Shown here: positions 22,693 through 30,791 of the stretch, in pieces
How the letters are laid out: each line of letters starts with the position of its first letter
Numbering within the stretch: position 1 is the stretch's first letter
DNA from: Euzebya sp.
GTDB lineage: Bacteria; Actinomycetota; Nitriliruptoria; Euzebyales; Euzebyaceae
DNA length: 40,616 nt
Reading direction: 5' to 3'
Assembly: GCF_964222135.1 (NCBI RefSeq)
Contig: NZ_CAXQBR010000066.1
Span: forward strand, 1-40,616
The notes under the pieces: generated by a model
Seen by the model: the letters and a program-made list of their open reading frames with translations, nothing else
Database searches by the model: none
What the model was told of the DNA's origin: nothing
Program-made: the position numbers and the translations under genes

Positions 22693-23730
22693 ATGCACGC
22701 ACCTGACGGGTTCCTGACCGTCGGCACCGCCGCAGCCACCGGAGCCATCTCGATCGGCGCGGTCGGCGCCTCCCTCGCGAGCCAGGCGAAGGACCGGCTG
22801 TCGGAGTCCCAGATCCCGCTGGCCGGCATCGCGGCGGCCTTCATCTTCGCCGCGCAGATGGTCAACTTCCCCGTCGCCGCGGGCACGACCGGGCACCTCC
22901 TGGGCGGCGCCCTCGCCGCGATCCTGCTGGGCCCGGCGATGGGGACGCTCGCCGTGACCGTGGTCGTCGTGGTCCAGGCGTTCGGGTTCGCCGACGGCGG
23001 GTTGACGGCCCTGGGCTACAACGTCCTCAACATGGCGGTCGTCACCAGCTTCGGCGGCTACGCGGCCTTCCGGCTGCTGCGGCGCATCCTCCCCGCCAAC
23101 GGGGGAGGGGTGGTCGTGGCCGCCGGCCTCGCGGGCGGGATCAGCGTCGTGCTCAGCGCCGCGGCCTTCAGCCTCGAGTGGCTCTTCGGCGCCTCCGCCC
23201 CGATCCCCTTCGACACCGTCTTCGGCGCGATGGTGGGCGTCCACCTCCTCATCGGCATCGGCGAGGGGATCATCACCGGGATGGCCGTCGGCGCGGTCCT
23301 CGCGGCACGCCCCGACCTGGTCCACGGCGCGTCCGACCTCGATCGGCTCCAGCTCGCGGACCGCCCCCGGCTGGGCCTGCGTGCGTTCGCCCTGACGGGG
23401 CTGGCCGTCACCGTGGTCATCGCGACCGTCGTCAGCCAGTTCGCCGTCGACGACCCCGACGGGCTGGAGCGGGTCGCGGAGGACCAGGGCTTCATCTCCG
23501 CTGCGGAGGAGCACGCCCTCGGCTCGTCGATCTTCGCGGACTACGCCACCGCCGGCGTCGACGACGAGCAGCTCAGCCTGGCAGTCGCCGGGGTGACGGG
23601 CGTGCTGCTCACCCTCCTCGTCACCGGCGGGCTGGTCCTCGCCCTGCGCGACCGAGGTCCCCCGCGGCGGCACGCCGGGCGAGCCGCAGCCGACCGACCG
23701 GCCAGCACCCGCATGACCCGCGGACGCTGA
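22693..23730 (+). CDS. cbiMN: ECF nickel/cobalt transporter substrate-binding component (CbiM/NikM fused to CbiN)
   Basis: The 345-residue membrane protein starts MHAPDGFL, the metal-binding N-terminus of the M subunit (H2; the PDG form is commoner in NikM, MEG in CbiM). It continues with AAAFIFAAQMVNFPVAAGTTGHLLGGALAAILLGPAMG, GYNVLNMAVVTSFGGY and HLLIGIGEGIITG. After about residue 220 there is a second unit with two membrane segments and PDGLERVAEDQGF between them, the CbiN-like domain. So M and N are one polypeptide. It binds Ni2+ or Co2+ at its extracellular face. ATG 22693 follows the operator by 40 bases. Nickel is favoured by the Nur context. Confidence 0.88.
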   Translation: MHAPDGFLTVGTAAATGAISIGAVGASLASQAKDRLSESQIPLAGIAAAFIFAAQMVNFPVAAGTTGHLLGGALAAILLGPAMGTLAVTVVVVVQAFGFADGGLTALGYNVLNMAVVTSFGGYAAFRLLRRILPANGGGVVVAAGLAGGISVVLSAAAFSLEWLFGASAPIPFDTVFGAMVGVHLLIGIGEGIITGMAVGAVLAARPDLVHGASDLDRLQLADRPRLGLRAFALTGLAVTVVIATVVSQFAVDDPDGLERVAEDQGFISAAEEHALGSSIFADYATAGVDDEQLSLAVAGVTGVLLTLLVTGGLVLALRDRGPPRRHAGRAAADRPASTRMTRGR

Positions 23731-24509
23731 TGGGCGCCGGCCACGCCCACGCCCTGTACGTCCACGGGCACTCGCGCGTGCACGCGATGGCGCCCGAGGC
23801 GAAGGTCGCCGCGGCGCTCGGGTTCGTGACCGTCGTCGCCCTCACCCCCGCCGACCTCGGCTGGGCGTTCGCCGGGCATGCCGTCGTGCTGGCCGCCGTC
23901 GCACGGACGGCCCGGCTGTCCGTGCGCTTCGTCGCGAGCCGCGCCCTCGTCGTCGTCCCCTTCATCGCCTTCGTCGCGCTGATCCCGTTCGTGGCCACCG
24001 GCCCGCGGACCGAGGTGCTCGGCGTGGCGGTGTCCGCCGAGGGGCTCGTCGCCGCCCGGACGATCCTGTGCAAGGCCGTGCTGGGGGTCACGACGACCGT
24101 GGTCCTGGCGGCCACGACGGAGACCACCGCGATCATGCGGGGCCTGAACCGCCTTCGCGTCCCGACGGTGATGACGGCGATCGCCACGTTCATGCTGCGC
24201 TACCTCGAGGTGCTCACCGGCGAGCTCGGCCGCATGCGCACCGCGATGACCGCCCGCGGCTATGACCCGCGCTGGCTGTGGCAGGCCCGCCCGATCGCCA
24301 GCTCGGCCGGCGCCCTGTTCGTCCGCTCCTACGAGCGGGGTGAGCGGGTCCACGCGGCGATGCTGGCCCGCGGCTTCGACGGGACCATGCCCGTGCTCGA
24401 CGACCGGCGCGCGGGGCGGGGCGAGTGGGCCGCCGCGGCCGCCCTGCCCCTGCTCGCGCTCCTCGCCCTCCTCGCGGCCGCCGCCACCCGTACCCTGGGC
24501 GGCCTGTGA
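23730..24509 (+). CDS. cbiQ: ECF transporter transmembrane coupling protein (CbiQ-type)
   Basis: The 259-residue protein has an N-terminal HAHALYVHGHSRVHAMAPEAKV, then several membrane helices and the cytoplasmic coupling motifs of CbiQ: ATTETTAIMRGLNRLRVP and YERGERVHAAMLARGFDG (the A-R-G box). It joins the ATPase to the substrate-binding M subunit. ATG 23730 overlaps the CbiMN stop TGA by one base. The His-rich N-terminus (five His in the first 19 residues) is unusual and could bind metal. Confidence 0.88.
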   Translation: MGAGHAHALYVHGHSRVHAMAPEAKVAAALGFVTVVALTPADLGWAFAGHAVVLAAVARTARLSVRFVASRALVVVPFIAFVALIPFVATGPRTEVLGVAVSAEGLVAARTILCKAVLGVTTTVVLAATTETTAIMRGLNRLRVPTVMTAIATFMLRYLEVLTGELGRMRTAMTARGYDPRWLWQARPIASSAGALFVRSYERGERVHAAMLARGFDGTMPVLDDRRAGRGEWAAAAALPLLALLALLAAAATRTLGGL

Positions 24510-25264
24510 CGCCGCCCACGCTCCGCATCGCCGACCTGGCGTTCACCTACCCCGACGGGCGCCGGGCGCTCGACGGCGTGGACCTCGAGGTCGGCGTCGG
24601 CGAGCGGATCGCCCTGCTCGGTCCCAACGGCGCGGGCAAGACGACGCTGGCGCTGCACCTCAACGGCATCCACGCAGTGCAGGAGGGCGTCGTCGAGGTC
24701 AGCGGCATGCCCGTGGTGCCGGCGAACCTCGGGGAGATCCGCCGTCGGGTCGGGATGGTCTTCCAGGACACCGACGACCAGCTGTTCATGCCCCGCGTCG
24801 CCGACGACGTGGCCTTCGGACCCGCCAACCTGGGGCTGCGCGGACCCGACCTCGAGCTGCGGGTCAAGGAGGCCCTCGACGCGGTGGGGGCCGCCGACCT
24901 CGCGTCCCGCGCCCCCCACCACCTGAGCGGCGGGGAGCGGCGCCGGGTCGCCCTGGCGACCGTCCTGGCGATGCGGCCTGACGTGCTGGTGCTCGACGAG
25001 CCGACGTCCGGGTTGGACCCCGCCGGCCGGCGGGAGCTCGCCGAGGTCCTCGCCGGCCTGGCGATCACCCAGGTGCTGATCACCCACGACCTGCCCTTCG
25101 CCCTGGAGCTGTGCGACCGGGCGGCGATCGTCAACGCCGGCCGGGTGGTCGCCGACGGGAGGGTGGTGGACGTCCTGTCCGACGAGGCCGTGCTGGCCGC
25201 CAACCGGCTCGAGCTGCCCCTGGGGTTCGACCCCCGCCTCGGCTTCGAGCGGCGCCGGCGCTAG
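24506..25264 (+). CDS. cbiO: ECF nickel/cobalt transporter ATPase (CbiO)
   Basis: The 252-residue ATPase has Walker A GPNGAGKTT, Q-loop (FQDTDDQLF, typical of CbiO), signature LSGGERRRVALA, Walker B VLVLDEPTSGLDP and switch His LITHDLP. GTG 24506 overlaps the CbiQ stop as GTGA. The C-terminal 40 residues end in a basic tail (ERRRR). It completes a three-gene MN-Q-O operon; a single ATPase is presumed to act as a homodimer. Confidence 0.92.
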   Translation: MTPPTLRIADLAFTYPDGRRALDGVDLEVGVGERIALLGPNGAGKTTLALHLNGIHAVQEGVVEVSGMPVVPANLGEIRRRVGMVFQDTDDQLFMPRVADDVAFGPANLGLRGPDLELRVKEALDAVGAADLASRAPHHLSGGERRRVALATVLAMRPDVLVLDEPTSGLDPAGRRELAEVLAGLAITQVLITHDLPFALELCDRAAIVNAGRVVADGRVVDVLSDEAVLAANRLELPLGFDPRLGFERRRR

Positions 25265-25319
25265 CCCGTCGCGTGCCGCGCTGCTGCGCCGTCGCGCCGG
25301 ACCGGTCACACTGCCGGCG

Positions 25320-26042
25320 ATGCCCAGACCTGATGCGGAGATCGAGCGCGCCCTCGTCGTGGGCGCCCACCCCGACGACATCGACTTCGGCTGCGCGGGA
25401 ACGGTGGCCCGCTGGGTCCGGGCCGGTGTCGACGTCACCTACCTGCTCATCACCCGCGGGGACCAGGGCGGGTTCGACGACACCCCGCGCGAGCTGATGG
25501 GCGGCATCCGCGAGGCCGAGCAGACGGCGGCCGCGGCCGTCCTCGGCGTCACCGACGTCCGGTTCCTCGACGGCTACCGGGACGGCTGGGTGGAGCCGAC
25601 GGCGTACCTGGTGCGCGACATCTCCCGCGTCATCCGGGAGGTCCGCCCCCAGCGGATGCTGATCCAGTCGCCGGAGCGGAACTACGACCGGCTGCCGGCC
25701 AGCCACCCCGACCACATGGCCGCCGGCGAGGCGTGCATCCGCGCGATCTACCCGGCCGCGCGCAACCCGTTCGCGTTCCCCGAGCTGCTCGAGGAGGGGC
25801 TCGACCCGTGGGTGGTGCAGGAGGTCTTCGTCATGGCCCACCCCGGGGCCCGGCACGCCGTCGACGTCACCGATGCCTTCGACGACAAGATCGCGGCGCT
25901 GCGCGAGCACGTCAGCCAGACCGCCCACCGCGTCGACGAGATGGCCGACCGGGTCCGCGCCTGGATGGCCGACTCCGCGGCGGCCGGGGGTCTGGCTGAG
26001 GGCCGCCTGGCCGAGCTCTACCACGTCATCGAGCTCGAGTGA
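25320..26042 (+). CDS. LmbE/PIG-L-family N-acetylglucosaminyl deacetylase
   Basis: The 240-residue protein has the zinc motif AHPDDIDFG (residues 16-24; AHPDDE in most), the second motif SHPDHMAAGE and a GGIREAEQTAAAAVLGV helix. These are the zinc ligands and catalytic Asp of LmbE deacetylases; MshB and Mca of mycothiol metabolism are the best-known actinobacterial members. This one is shorter than MshB (about 300) and lacks its extension, so the substrate is open. ATG 25320 is used with no clear ribosome site. It overlaps the next gene by one base (TGATG). Confidence 0.85.
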   Translation: MPRPDAEIERALVVGAHPDDIDFGCAGTVARWVRAGVDVTYLLITRGDQGGFDDTPRELMGGIREAEQTAAAAVLGVTDVRFLDGYRDGWVEPTAYLVRDISRVIREVRPQRMLIQSPERNYDRLPASHPDHMAAGEACIRAIYPAARNPFAFPELLEEGLDPWVVQEVFVMAHPGARHAVDVTDAFDDKIAALREHVSQTAHRVDEMADRVRAWMADSAAAGGLAEGRLAELYHVIELE

Positions 26043-26722
26043 TGGCCGACCGCCTGACGGCCCACCTGCGCGCCTGGGTGGGGGAGTGGCCGCCGCGCGC
26101 CACCGTCCAGGTCGTGGGCGACCCCGCCCGGGACCGCCCGACCTGGGACGGGTCCGTCCGCCCGCTGCTCGGGGTCGGGGACGGCGAGCGCCACGTGATC
26201 GCGGTCCCGCCCTCTGCGGTCGACGACGTCCGGCGGGTGATCGGGACCGACCTCGCCGACCCGGGGTTGGGTGACCGGCTGGCCCCGCTGCTCGGGATGG
26301 ACGGCGCGGTGTTCGGCACCGGCGTCTTCCGCTGGACCCACCTGCCCGCGCCCCTGCCGTCGACCGGGACCTGGGTGCCGACCCAGGACGCCCGCCTGCC
26401 GTCGTGGCTCGCGCCGTTCAACGGGCCGCGGCTGGTGGCGATGGACCCGCGCGGGGGGTACCTGGCCGGCGTCGGCATCAAGGTCCACGACCCGGTGGGT
26501 CGGGAGATCGCCGTGGTCACCTCGCCGGCCGCGCGGGGGAAGGGCCTCGCCCGCCGGCTCGTGGTGACCGCCACCCGCCGGATCCTGGCCGACGGCGGCG
26601 TCCCCACCTACTTGCACGACCCGGCCAACACCGCGTCGGCCCGCGTCGCCGACGCCGCCGGCTTCCACGACCGCGGCTGGACCGTCCACGGACTGTGGCG
26701 GCGCCCTGCCGAGGGCCGCTGA
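26042..26722 (+). CDS. GNAT-family acetyltransferase
   Basis: The 226-residue protein has a C-terminal GNAT domain: GVGIKVHDPVGREIAVVTSPAARGKGLARRLVVTATRRIL with the R-x-x-G-x-A acetyl-CoA loop (ARGKGLA), then ANTASARVADAAGFHDRGW. The N-terminal 110 residues (AVPPSAVDDVRRVIG and so on) are not a recognised domain, as in FR47-like or DUF3 N-acetyltransferases. ATG 26042 shares a base with the LmbE stop; a GTG at 26039 is an alternative. The target is unknown. The pairing with LmbE suggests a deacetylation/acetylation couple on an amino-sugar, which is only inference. Confidence 0.83.
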   Translation: MADRLTAHLRAWVGEWPPRATVQVVGDPARDRPTWDGSVRPLLGVGDGERHVIAVPPSAVDDVRRVIGTDLADPGLGDRLAPLLGMDGAVFGTGVFRWTHLPAPLPSTGTWVPTQDARLPSWLAPFNGPRLVAMDPRGGYLAGVGIKVHDPVGREIAVVTSPAARGKGLARRLVVTATRRILADGGVPTYLHDPANTASARVADAAGFHDRGWTVHGLWRRPAEGR

Positions 26723-26763
26723 CGTCGCCGCCGGGGGATCGGTGACGAAGCGATCACAGGCCG

Positions 26764-26792
26764 TTGTGCCTGCTCCGGGTCGGGCGTAGCGT
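26764..26792 (+). promoter_or_regulatory. Promoter of the TolB-like/CWB2 protein gene
   Basis: TTGTGC (26764-26769) and TAGCGT (26787-26792) are separated by 17 bases, upstream of GTG 26830. Here there is a leader of about 30 bases with an AGGGG ribosome site, in contrast to the leaderless promoters elsewhere in the window. Just upstream GTGA and TCAC (within 26741-26756) form a short inverted repeat with 8 bases between. Confidence 0.45.
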
Positions 26793-26829
26793 CCGCTCGT
26801 CTCGCAGCCGACACCAGAGGGGTGGACCC

Positions 26830-28947
26830 GTGGGCATGACATCGAGCCGTACTCGCGCGACGGGCGCATCCGTCGCCGCCATCGCCGTCGCGCTGGTCGC
26901 CGCCGTCCTCGTCGCGGTTCCGGCGAGCGCCGCGGCCACGGGGAGCATCGTCTTCACCCGTGACCACGACGTCTGGATCATGGCGGCCGACGACCCCTCC
27001 ACCGCGCGGCCCGTCACGACCGACGGGACCGCCGCGGCGCCCTACCTGTTCCCGTCCCAGGACGACCAGGGCCGCATCGTCGCGGTCACGGGTGGTGAGG
27101 GCGGGCAGGTCGTGCGGATGGACCAGGAGGGGACGGTCCTCGACGGCCCGTTCAGCGTCCCCGGCGGCAACTTCCAGGACCTCGACGTGCGCGCCGAAGG
27201 GGAGGTGTTCACCTACACCACCTACCAGAGCTACCAGACGCCCGAGGGCTTCGTCGTGGCCCCGACCGTCGACTTCGCCTACGCCGACGGCCGGGACCCG
27301 GCGCCGGTCGCCAACCCGGCGTTCGACTCCGCGGACGCGACCTACTCGACCGATCGGGCGTTCCTCATCGACTACGACGACGACAGCACCCCCTGGGTGG
27401 CGACCTACGGCCCGTCGGGCGCGGCGCTGCAGAACTGGTTCCAGCCGTGCACCGCCCCCACCCAGGCCGGGGACGACAACCTCGGCTGCTTCCCGTCGAT
27501 GGCGGACGTCACGACCGCGCAGGACCGCGTCGTCGTCGCCCTGCCCGGCATCGCCTGGGTGCCGGTCGGCTCCCGCCTCTACGTCTTCGAGATGACCGGC
27601 CCGCCACCCGCCGCGCCGACCTTCTCGTGTGAGATCGTCGGCCCCGAGCCGAGCTTCTCCGACACCCGGTCCTTCCGGAACCCCGAGTGGTCGCCCGACG
27701 GGTCCTCGCTCGTGTGGGAGCTCGTGCGCGAGGGCGAGGAGGGCACCGGCTCCGGGGAGCTGTTCATGGCCACCGGGCTCGACACCGACTGCGAGGGCGG
27801 GTTCGCCGCTGCCGTGTCGCTGGGCGTCGGCGGTTCGCCGGACTGGAGCGCCGCACCCCTCGGTGCCGCCCCCGGCGAGCCGACGGACCCGCCGACCGAG
27901 CCGACGGACCCGCCGACCGAGCCCCTCCCCCCGGGTGCGGTGCCGGAGCCGAGCCCGGTCGACCCGACGGAGCCGCGTGGCGCGTTCGACGGCAACCCCG
28001 CCACGACCGAGCGGGTCAACGTCAGCGACCCGATCGCCATGGGCCTCGCGATCTCCCGCGCGCGCTTCGCCGACGGCGCAGCCGGCCGCGTCGTGCTCTC
28101 CCGCGACGACGAGTTCCCCGACTCCCTCGCCGGGGCGACGCTCACCGCCGACGGACCCCTGCTGTTCACCCCGACCGGGCAGCTGCACGCCGGCACCCGG
28201 ATGGAGATCCAGCGGGTCCTGCCGCCCGGCGGCACCGTCCACGTCCTCGGCGGAGTGAACGCGGTGTCGGAGGAGGTCGAGGCCGAGCTGACCGCCCTCG
28301 GCTACGTCGTGGACCGCCTGGCCGGTCCCTCCCGCGTGCAGACCGCGATCGCCGTCGCGGACCGGGTGCGCCAGGTCGCACCCGGCACGACCGCGGTGGC
28401 GCTCGCCCGCGCCGGCGGACCCGCGGACAACCCGACCGCCGGGTGGGCGGACTCGGTCACCGGAGGGGCGTGGGGCGCGGCCACCGGCGTCCCCACGCTG
28501 GTGACGGACACCGCGGCCCTGCACCCCGACGTCGCCGCGTGGCTGTCCGCCAACGGCATCGACCGGACCGTGCTGTTCGGCGGAACCGCCGCGCTGTCCG
28601 ACGCGGTGGCCGGCGCCGTGCCGAACCCGGTCCGGATCGCCGCCTCCGAGCGGACCGGCACCGCCGCGGCGATCGCCGCCTCCCTGTGGCAGGCCGCGGA
28701 CTCCGGCCCGCGCCGCTTCACGATCATCGACGGGTTCGACCCCGACGGCTGGGCCTACGGGCTGGCCGCCGCCGGGATGGCGTCGGACGCCGGTGCCCCG
28801 CTGCTGATGGTCAACGGCGACGTCGTCCCGGACCCGACCGCGGCGATGGTCACGGGCTGCACCGAGGTCGACCTGGCCCTCATCGGCGCCGGCTCGGTCA
28901 TCAGCCACCCCGCCGCGGTCCAGCTCGACGAGCTCGACACCTGCTGA
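26830..28947 (+). CDS. Secreted TolB-like propeller protein with three CWB2 modules
   Basis: The 705-residue protein has a signal peptide (AAIAVALVAAVLVAVPASA, cut about 34/35), a TolB/WD40-like beta-propeller region (about 38-345: SIVFTRDHDVWIMAADD, PEWSPDGSSLVWELV and similar), a proline-threonine linker with PTDPPTE repeated (about 348-370) and three CWB2 modules (about 395-705: VHVLGGVNAVSEEV, VLFGGTAALSDAV and a last degenerate one). Its architecture parallels the minus-strand protein at 8255-10426: signal, propeller, three CWB2. GTG 26830 fits a ribosome site; an ATG two codons later is possible. It presumably binds the cell wall and displays the propeller. Confidence 0.85.
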   Translation: MGMTSSRTRATGASVAAIAVALVAAVLVAVPASAAATGSIVFTRDHDVWIMAADDPSTARPVTTDGTAAAPYLFPSQDDQGRIVAVTGGEGGQVVRMDQEGTVLDGPFSVPGGNFQDLDVRAEGEVFTYTTYQSYQTPEGFVVAPTVDFAYADGRDPAPVANPAFDSADATYSTDRAFLIDYDDDSTPWVATYGPSGAALQNWFQPCTAPTQAGDDNLGCFPSMADVTTAQDRVVVALPGIAWVPVGSRLYVFEMTGPPPAAPTFSCEIVGPEPSFSDTRSFRNPEWSPDGSSLVWELVREGEEGTGSGELFMATGLDTDCEGGFAAAVSLGVGGSPDWSAAPLGAAPGEPTDPPTEPTDPPTEPLPPGAVPEPSPVDPTEPRGAFDGNPATTERVNVSDPIAMGLAISRARFADGAAGRVVLSRDDEFPDSLAGATLTADGPLLFTPTGQLHAGTRMEIQRVLPPGGTVHVLGGVNAVSEEVEAELTALGYVVDRLAGPSRVQTAIAVADRVRQVAPGTTAVALARAGGPADNPTAGWADSVTGGAWGAATGVPTLVTDTAALHPDVAAWLSANGIDRTVLFGGTAALSDAVAGAVPNPVRIAASERTGTAAAIAASLWQAADSGPRRFTIIDGFDPDGWAYGLAAAGMASDAGAPLLMVNGDVVPDPTAAMVTGCTEVDLALIGAGSVISHPAAVQLDELDTC

Positions 28948-28962
28948 CCGCACCCGCACCCG

Positions 28963-29014
28963 CCCCAACCCCCCACCCCAACCCCCCACCCCAACCCCCC
29001 ACCCCACCCCCCCA
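28963..29014. repeat. Tandem 13-base C-rich repeat (G-quadruplex-capable on minus strand)
   Basis: CCCCAACCCCCCA is repeated four times (28963-28975, 28976-28988, 28989-29001, and 29002-29014 with one A-to-C change). The flanks are also C-rich, so the tract is 28951-29019. The minus strand carries runs of 4 to 7 G every few bases, enough for several alternative quadruplexes, and the plus strand could form an i-motif. It lies between two convergent genes, just after the stop at 28945-28947. Confidence 0.85.
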
Positions 29015-29025
29015 CCCCAAACGCA

Positions 29026-29075
29026 CGGATCGACCACTGGAGAGGTGTGAGGAGGTCGCCGGCGTGGTCGATCCG
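29026..29075. repeat. 12-bp inverted repeat in a convergent gap, with a third copy at 29137-29148
   Basis: CGGATCGACCAC (29026-29037) and GTGGTCGATCCG (29064-29075) are exact inverted copies with a 26-base loop. A third exact copy of GTGGTCGATCCG lies at 29137-29148, inside the last codons (RIDHH) of the DNA methyltransferase gene. As RNA the pair would fold into a long stem and could end transcription from either side. Apart from these elements the 177-base gap holds no gene. Confidence 0.7.
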
Positions 29076-29124
29076 TGGAGCCCCGTGCCCGTGACCTGCG
29101 CGGATCACCCCCCGGAGGTGGGTC

Positions 29125-30738
29125 TCACCCCTCGTGGTGGTCGATCCGTGCGGCGCGGCGGGGCAACCGGGCAACCCACCACCTGACCAGCGCCTCGTCA
29201 TCGACGTCGAACGCGGCCACCATCGCCCGTCCGCAGGCCACGACGAGCTCGTGCCGGGCCACAGGATCGTCTGCGTCGTGGGCCCGGCGGTAGGCGTCCG
29301 CGGCGGCGTCCCATGCGGGTGACGGACCACGGGGGAGGGGGAGGGACAGGACCTGCGCCGCGCTCAGCTTCAGCGCGCCGCGGGCTCGGGCGGCACCGGC
29401 GTGGCGTCGTGCCGCGACGGCGGTCAGGACGGGACTCGTCAGCGCGGCGCCGACGTGCCACGGCCTGTCCGTCCGGACCGTGATGACCGGCGTCGACGGG
29501 ATCCACCCGCCGTCGGCGTCCACGACCGCCTCGAGCACCCGGCTCTGGGTCGCCACCAGCACCTTCGGGCCCAGCCGCGCCGCTGCGAACCCCGCCGGCA
29601 GGGCACGCGCCGCGGGCGCCCGCCAACGCCGCTTCGCGAACCGCGCCGGCACCTCACCCCAGCGGAGGTGCGCGGGGTCGATCAGCCCGGCGGTCACGAC
29701 GGGGCGGCCCTCGGGGGCCTCGGCCGCCTCGACCACGTGGTCGGCCAGGAGGTAGTAGGCGTCGCGGAAGTCCGCCGAGGCCATCGCGACGTCGCCGATC
29801 ACCCGCGCTCCGGGGACCGCCACGGCGGGGACATCCGCAGCGAGCAGGGGGGTCCACGTCCCCGGCGGAGTCCCCGGCCCACCCTCGCGCCGCCTGACCA
29901 GCCGCACGGCGCAGGTGGGCACCCCCGGGAAGGCGCCGTCGCGGTCGCGCCACACGACCTCCACGTCACACGTGGAACCGACCGACTCACGGACCGCCTG
30001 CGCACCGGCTGCGGCCAGCACCGCCTCCGGCACGACGAGCACAGCGACCCCTCCGACCTCCAGGTCCCGGGCGACCGCCAGCAGGAACAGGCCGGCGTCG
30101 TCGACGTACCCGCGGGCCGCGGGGCCCAGCCACGCCTCCAGCTGCCGACGCCGGTCCGGCGACCGTGCCGTCCGGGCGCTCAGCTGGGAGCGGAACGGCG
30201 GGTTGGTGAGGACGAGGTCGCCCGGCATCGCCTCCCGCGGCGCCAGCCCGTCGCCGACGCGCACGTGGACGTCGGTCGCGCCGGCGAGGTCGAGCGCCCG
30301 CCGGGTCGTCTCCACCGCCAACGGGTCGACGTCGACGCCGACGAGTTCGACCGCCGGCCACCGCTCGTGCGCCGCCAGCAGGAACGCGCCACCGCCGCAG
30401 GCGGGGTCCACCACCCGGGCGGGCGGGTCGGACGTGGCGCACGCCACCAGCTCCCTGGCCACGTCCGGCGGGGTGAACCACGCGCCGAGCGCGGTCCGGG
30501 CCGCCGGGTCGTGCAGGACCTCCCGGGCCCGGCCCAGCAGCCACGGCGTCCGCACGTCCGTGGGGAGGCGGGCCACCAGCGCGTCGACCGCGGGCAGCCG
30601 GTCGGCCGATCCTCCGAGGGCCGCGGCCAGCGCGGCGAGGATCAGCTCGGGCGGCTCGTCCAGCCGGGACAGCGCGGCCAGCACCTCGGCGGCGGTGACG
30701 TCGTCGTGGGGACCCACCCCGCCAGTGTGTCGGGACAC
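29125..30738 (-). CDS. N6-adenine DNA methyltransferase (N-6_DNA_Mtase/Eco57I-like), solitary
   Basis: The 537-residue protein has an N-terminal helical region (about 1-80), motif X-like LGAWFTPPDVARELV, SAM motif I VVDPACGGGAFLLAAHERWP, the acidic loop VGVDVDPLAVETT, and catalytic motif IV LTNPPFRSQ (N-P-P-F marks N6-adenine methylation). A C-terminal region of 250 residues is probably the target-recognition part. There is no restriction subunit beside it. GTG 30738 has AGGA 6 bases upstream but lies inside a large hairpin; GTG 30717 is the alternative. Divergent from the HTH/Clp-N pair and convergent with the CWB2 gene. It may be an orphan regulatory methyltransferase or the remaining half of a defence system. 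Confidence 0.85.
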   Translation of the reverse strand: MSRHTGGVGPHDDVTAAEVLAALSRLDEPPELILAALAAALGGSADRLPAVDALVARLPTDVRTPWLLGRAREVLHDPAARTALGAWFTPPDVARELVACATSDPPARVVDPACGGGAFLLAAHERWPAVELVGVDVDPLAVETTRRALDLAGATDVHVRVGDGLAPREAMPGDLVLTNPPFRSQLSARTARSPDRRRQLEAWLGPAARGYVDDAGLFLLAVARDLEVGGVAVLVVPEAVLAAAGAQAVRESVGSTCDVEVVWRDRDGAFPGVPTCAVRLVRRREGGPGTPPGTWTPLLAADVPAVAVPGARVIGDVAMASADFRDAYYLLADHVVEAAEAPEGRPVVTAGLIDPAHLRWGEVPARFAKRRWRAPAARALPAGFAAARLGPKVLVATQSRVLEAVVDADGGWIPSTPVITVRTDRPWHVGAALTSPVLTAVAARRHAGAARARGALKLSAAQVLSLPLPRGPSPAWDAAADAYRRAHDADDPVARHELVVACGRAMVAAFDVDDEALVRWWVARLPRRAARIDHHEG

Positions 30739-30767
30739 CCGTCATCCTGACGGGTCTCCCGACACAC
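30725..30767 (-). promoter_or_regulatory. Compound hairpin over the methyltransferase start
   Basis: Outer arms (30725-30735 and 30757-30767; core TGTGTCGGGA/TCCCGACACA) and inner arms (30737-30744 and 30748-30755; ACCCGTCA/TGACGGGT) form a 19-bp stem with a single C-C mismatch (G-G on the minus-strand RNA) and a 3-base loop. On the minus-strand mRNA the AGGA ribosome site falls in the loop, and the GTG start codon (30738-30736) falls at the inner stem and mismatch. The fold could hide the start or act as a DNA operator. Role inferred. Confidence 0.6.
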
Positions 30768-30791
30768 CGAGGGCGGGTCGTGCGGCACGCC

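Noticed and set aside
28951-29020. CRISPR array
   Set aside because: The units are contiguous 13-base C-rich tandems without spacers, and there are no cas genes.
26608-29037. A very long minus-strand open frame over the CWB2 gene
   Set aside because: It is the codon-complement shadow typical of very GC-rich genes; the plus strand shows signal peptide, propeller and CWB2 motifs.
29026-29148. Insertion-sequence ends or attachment site
   Set aside because: There is no transposase or integrase, and the copies fit a terminator or fold better.
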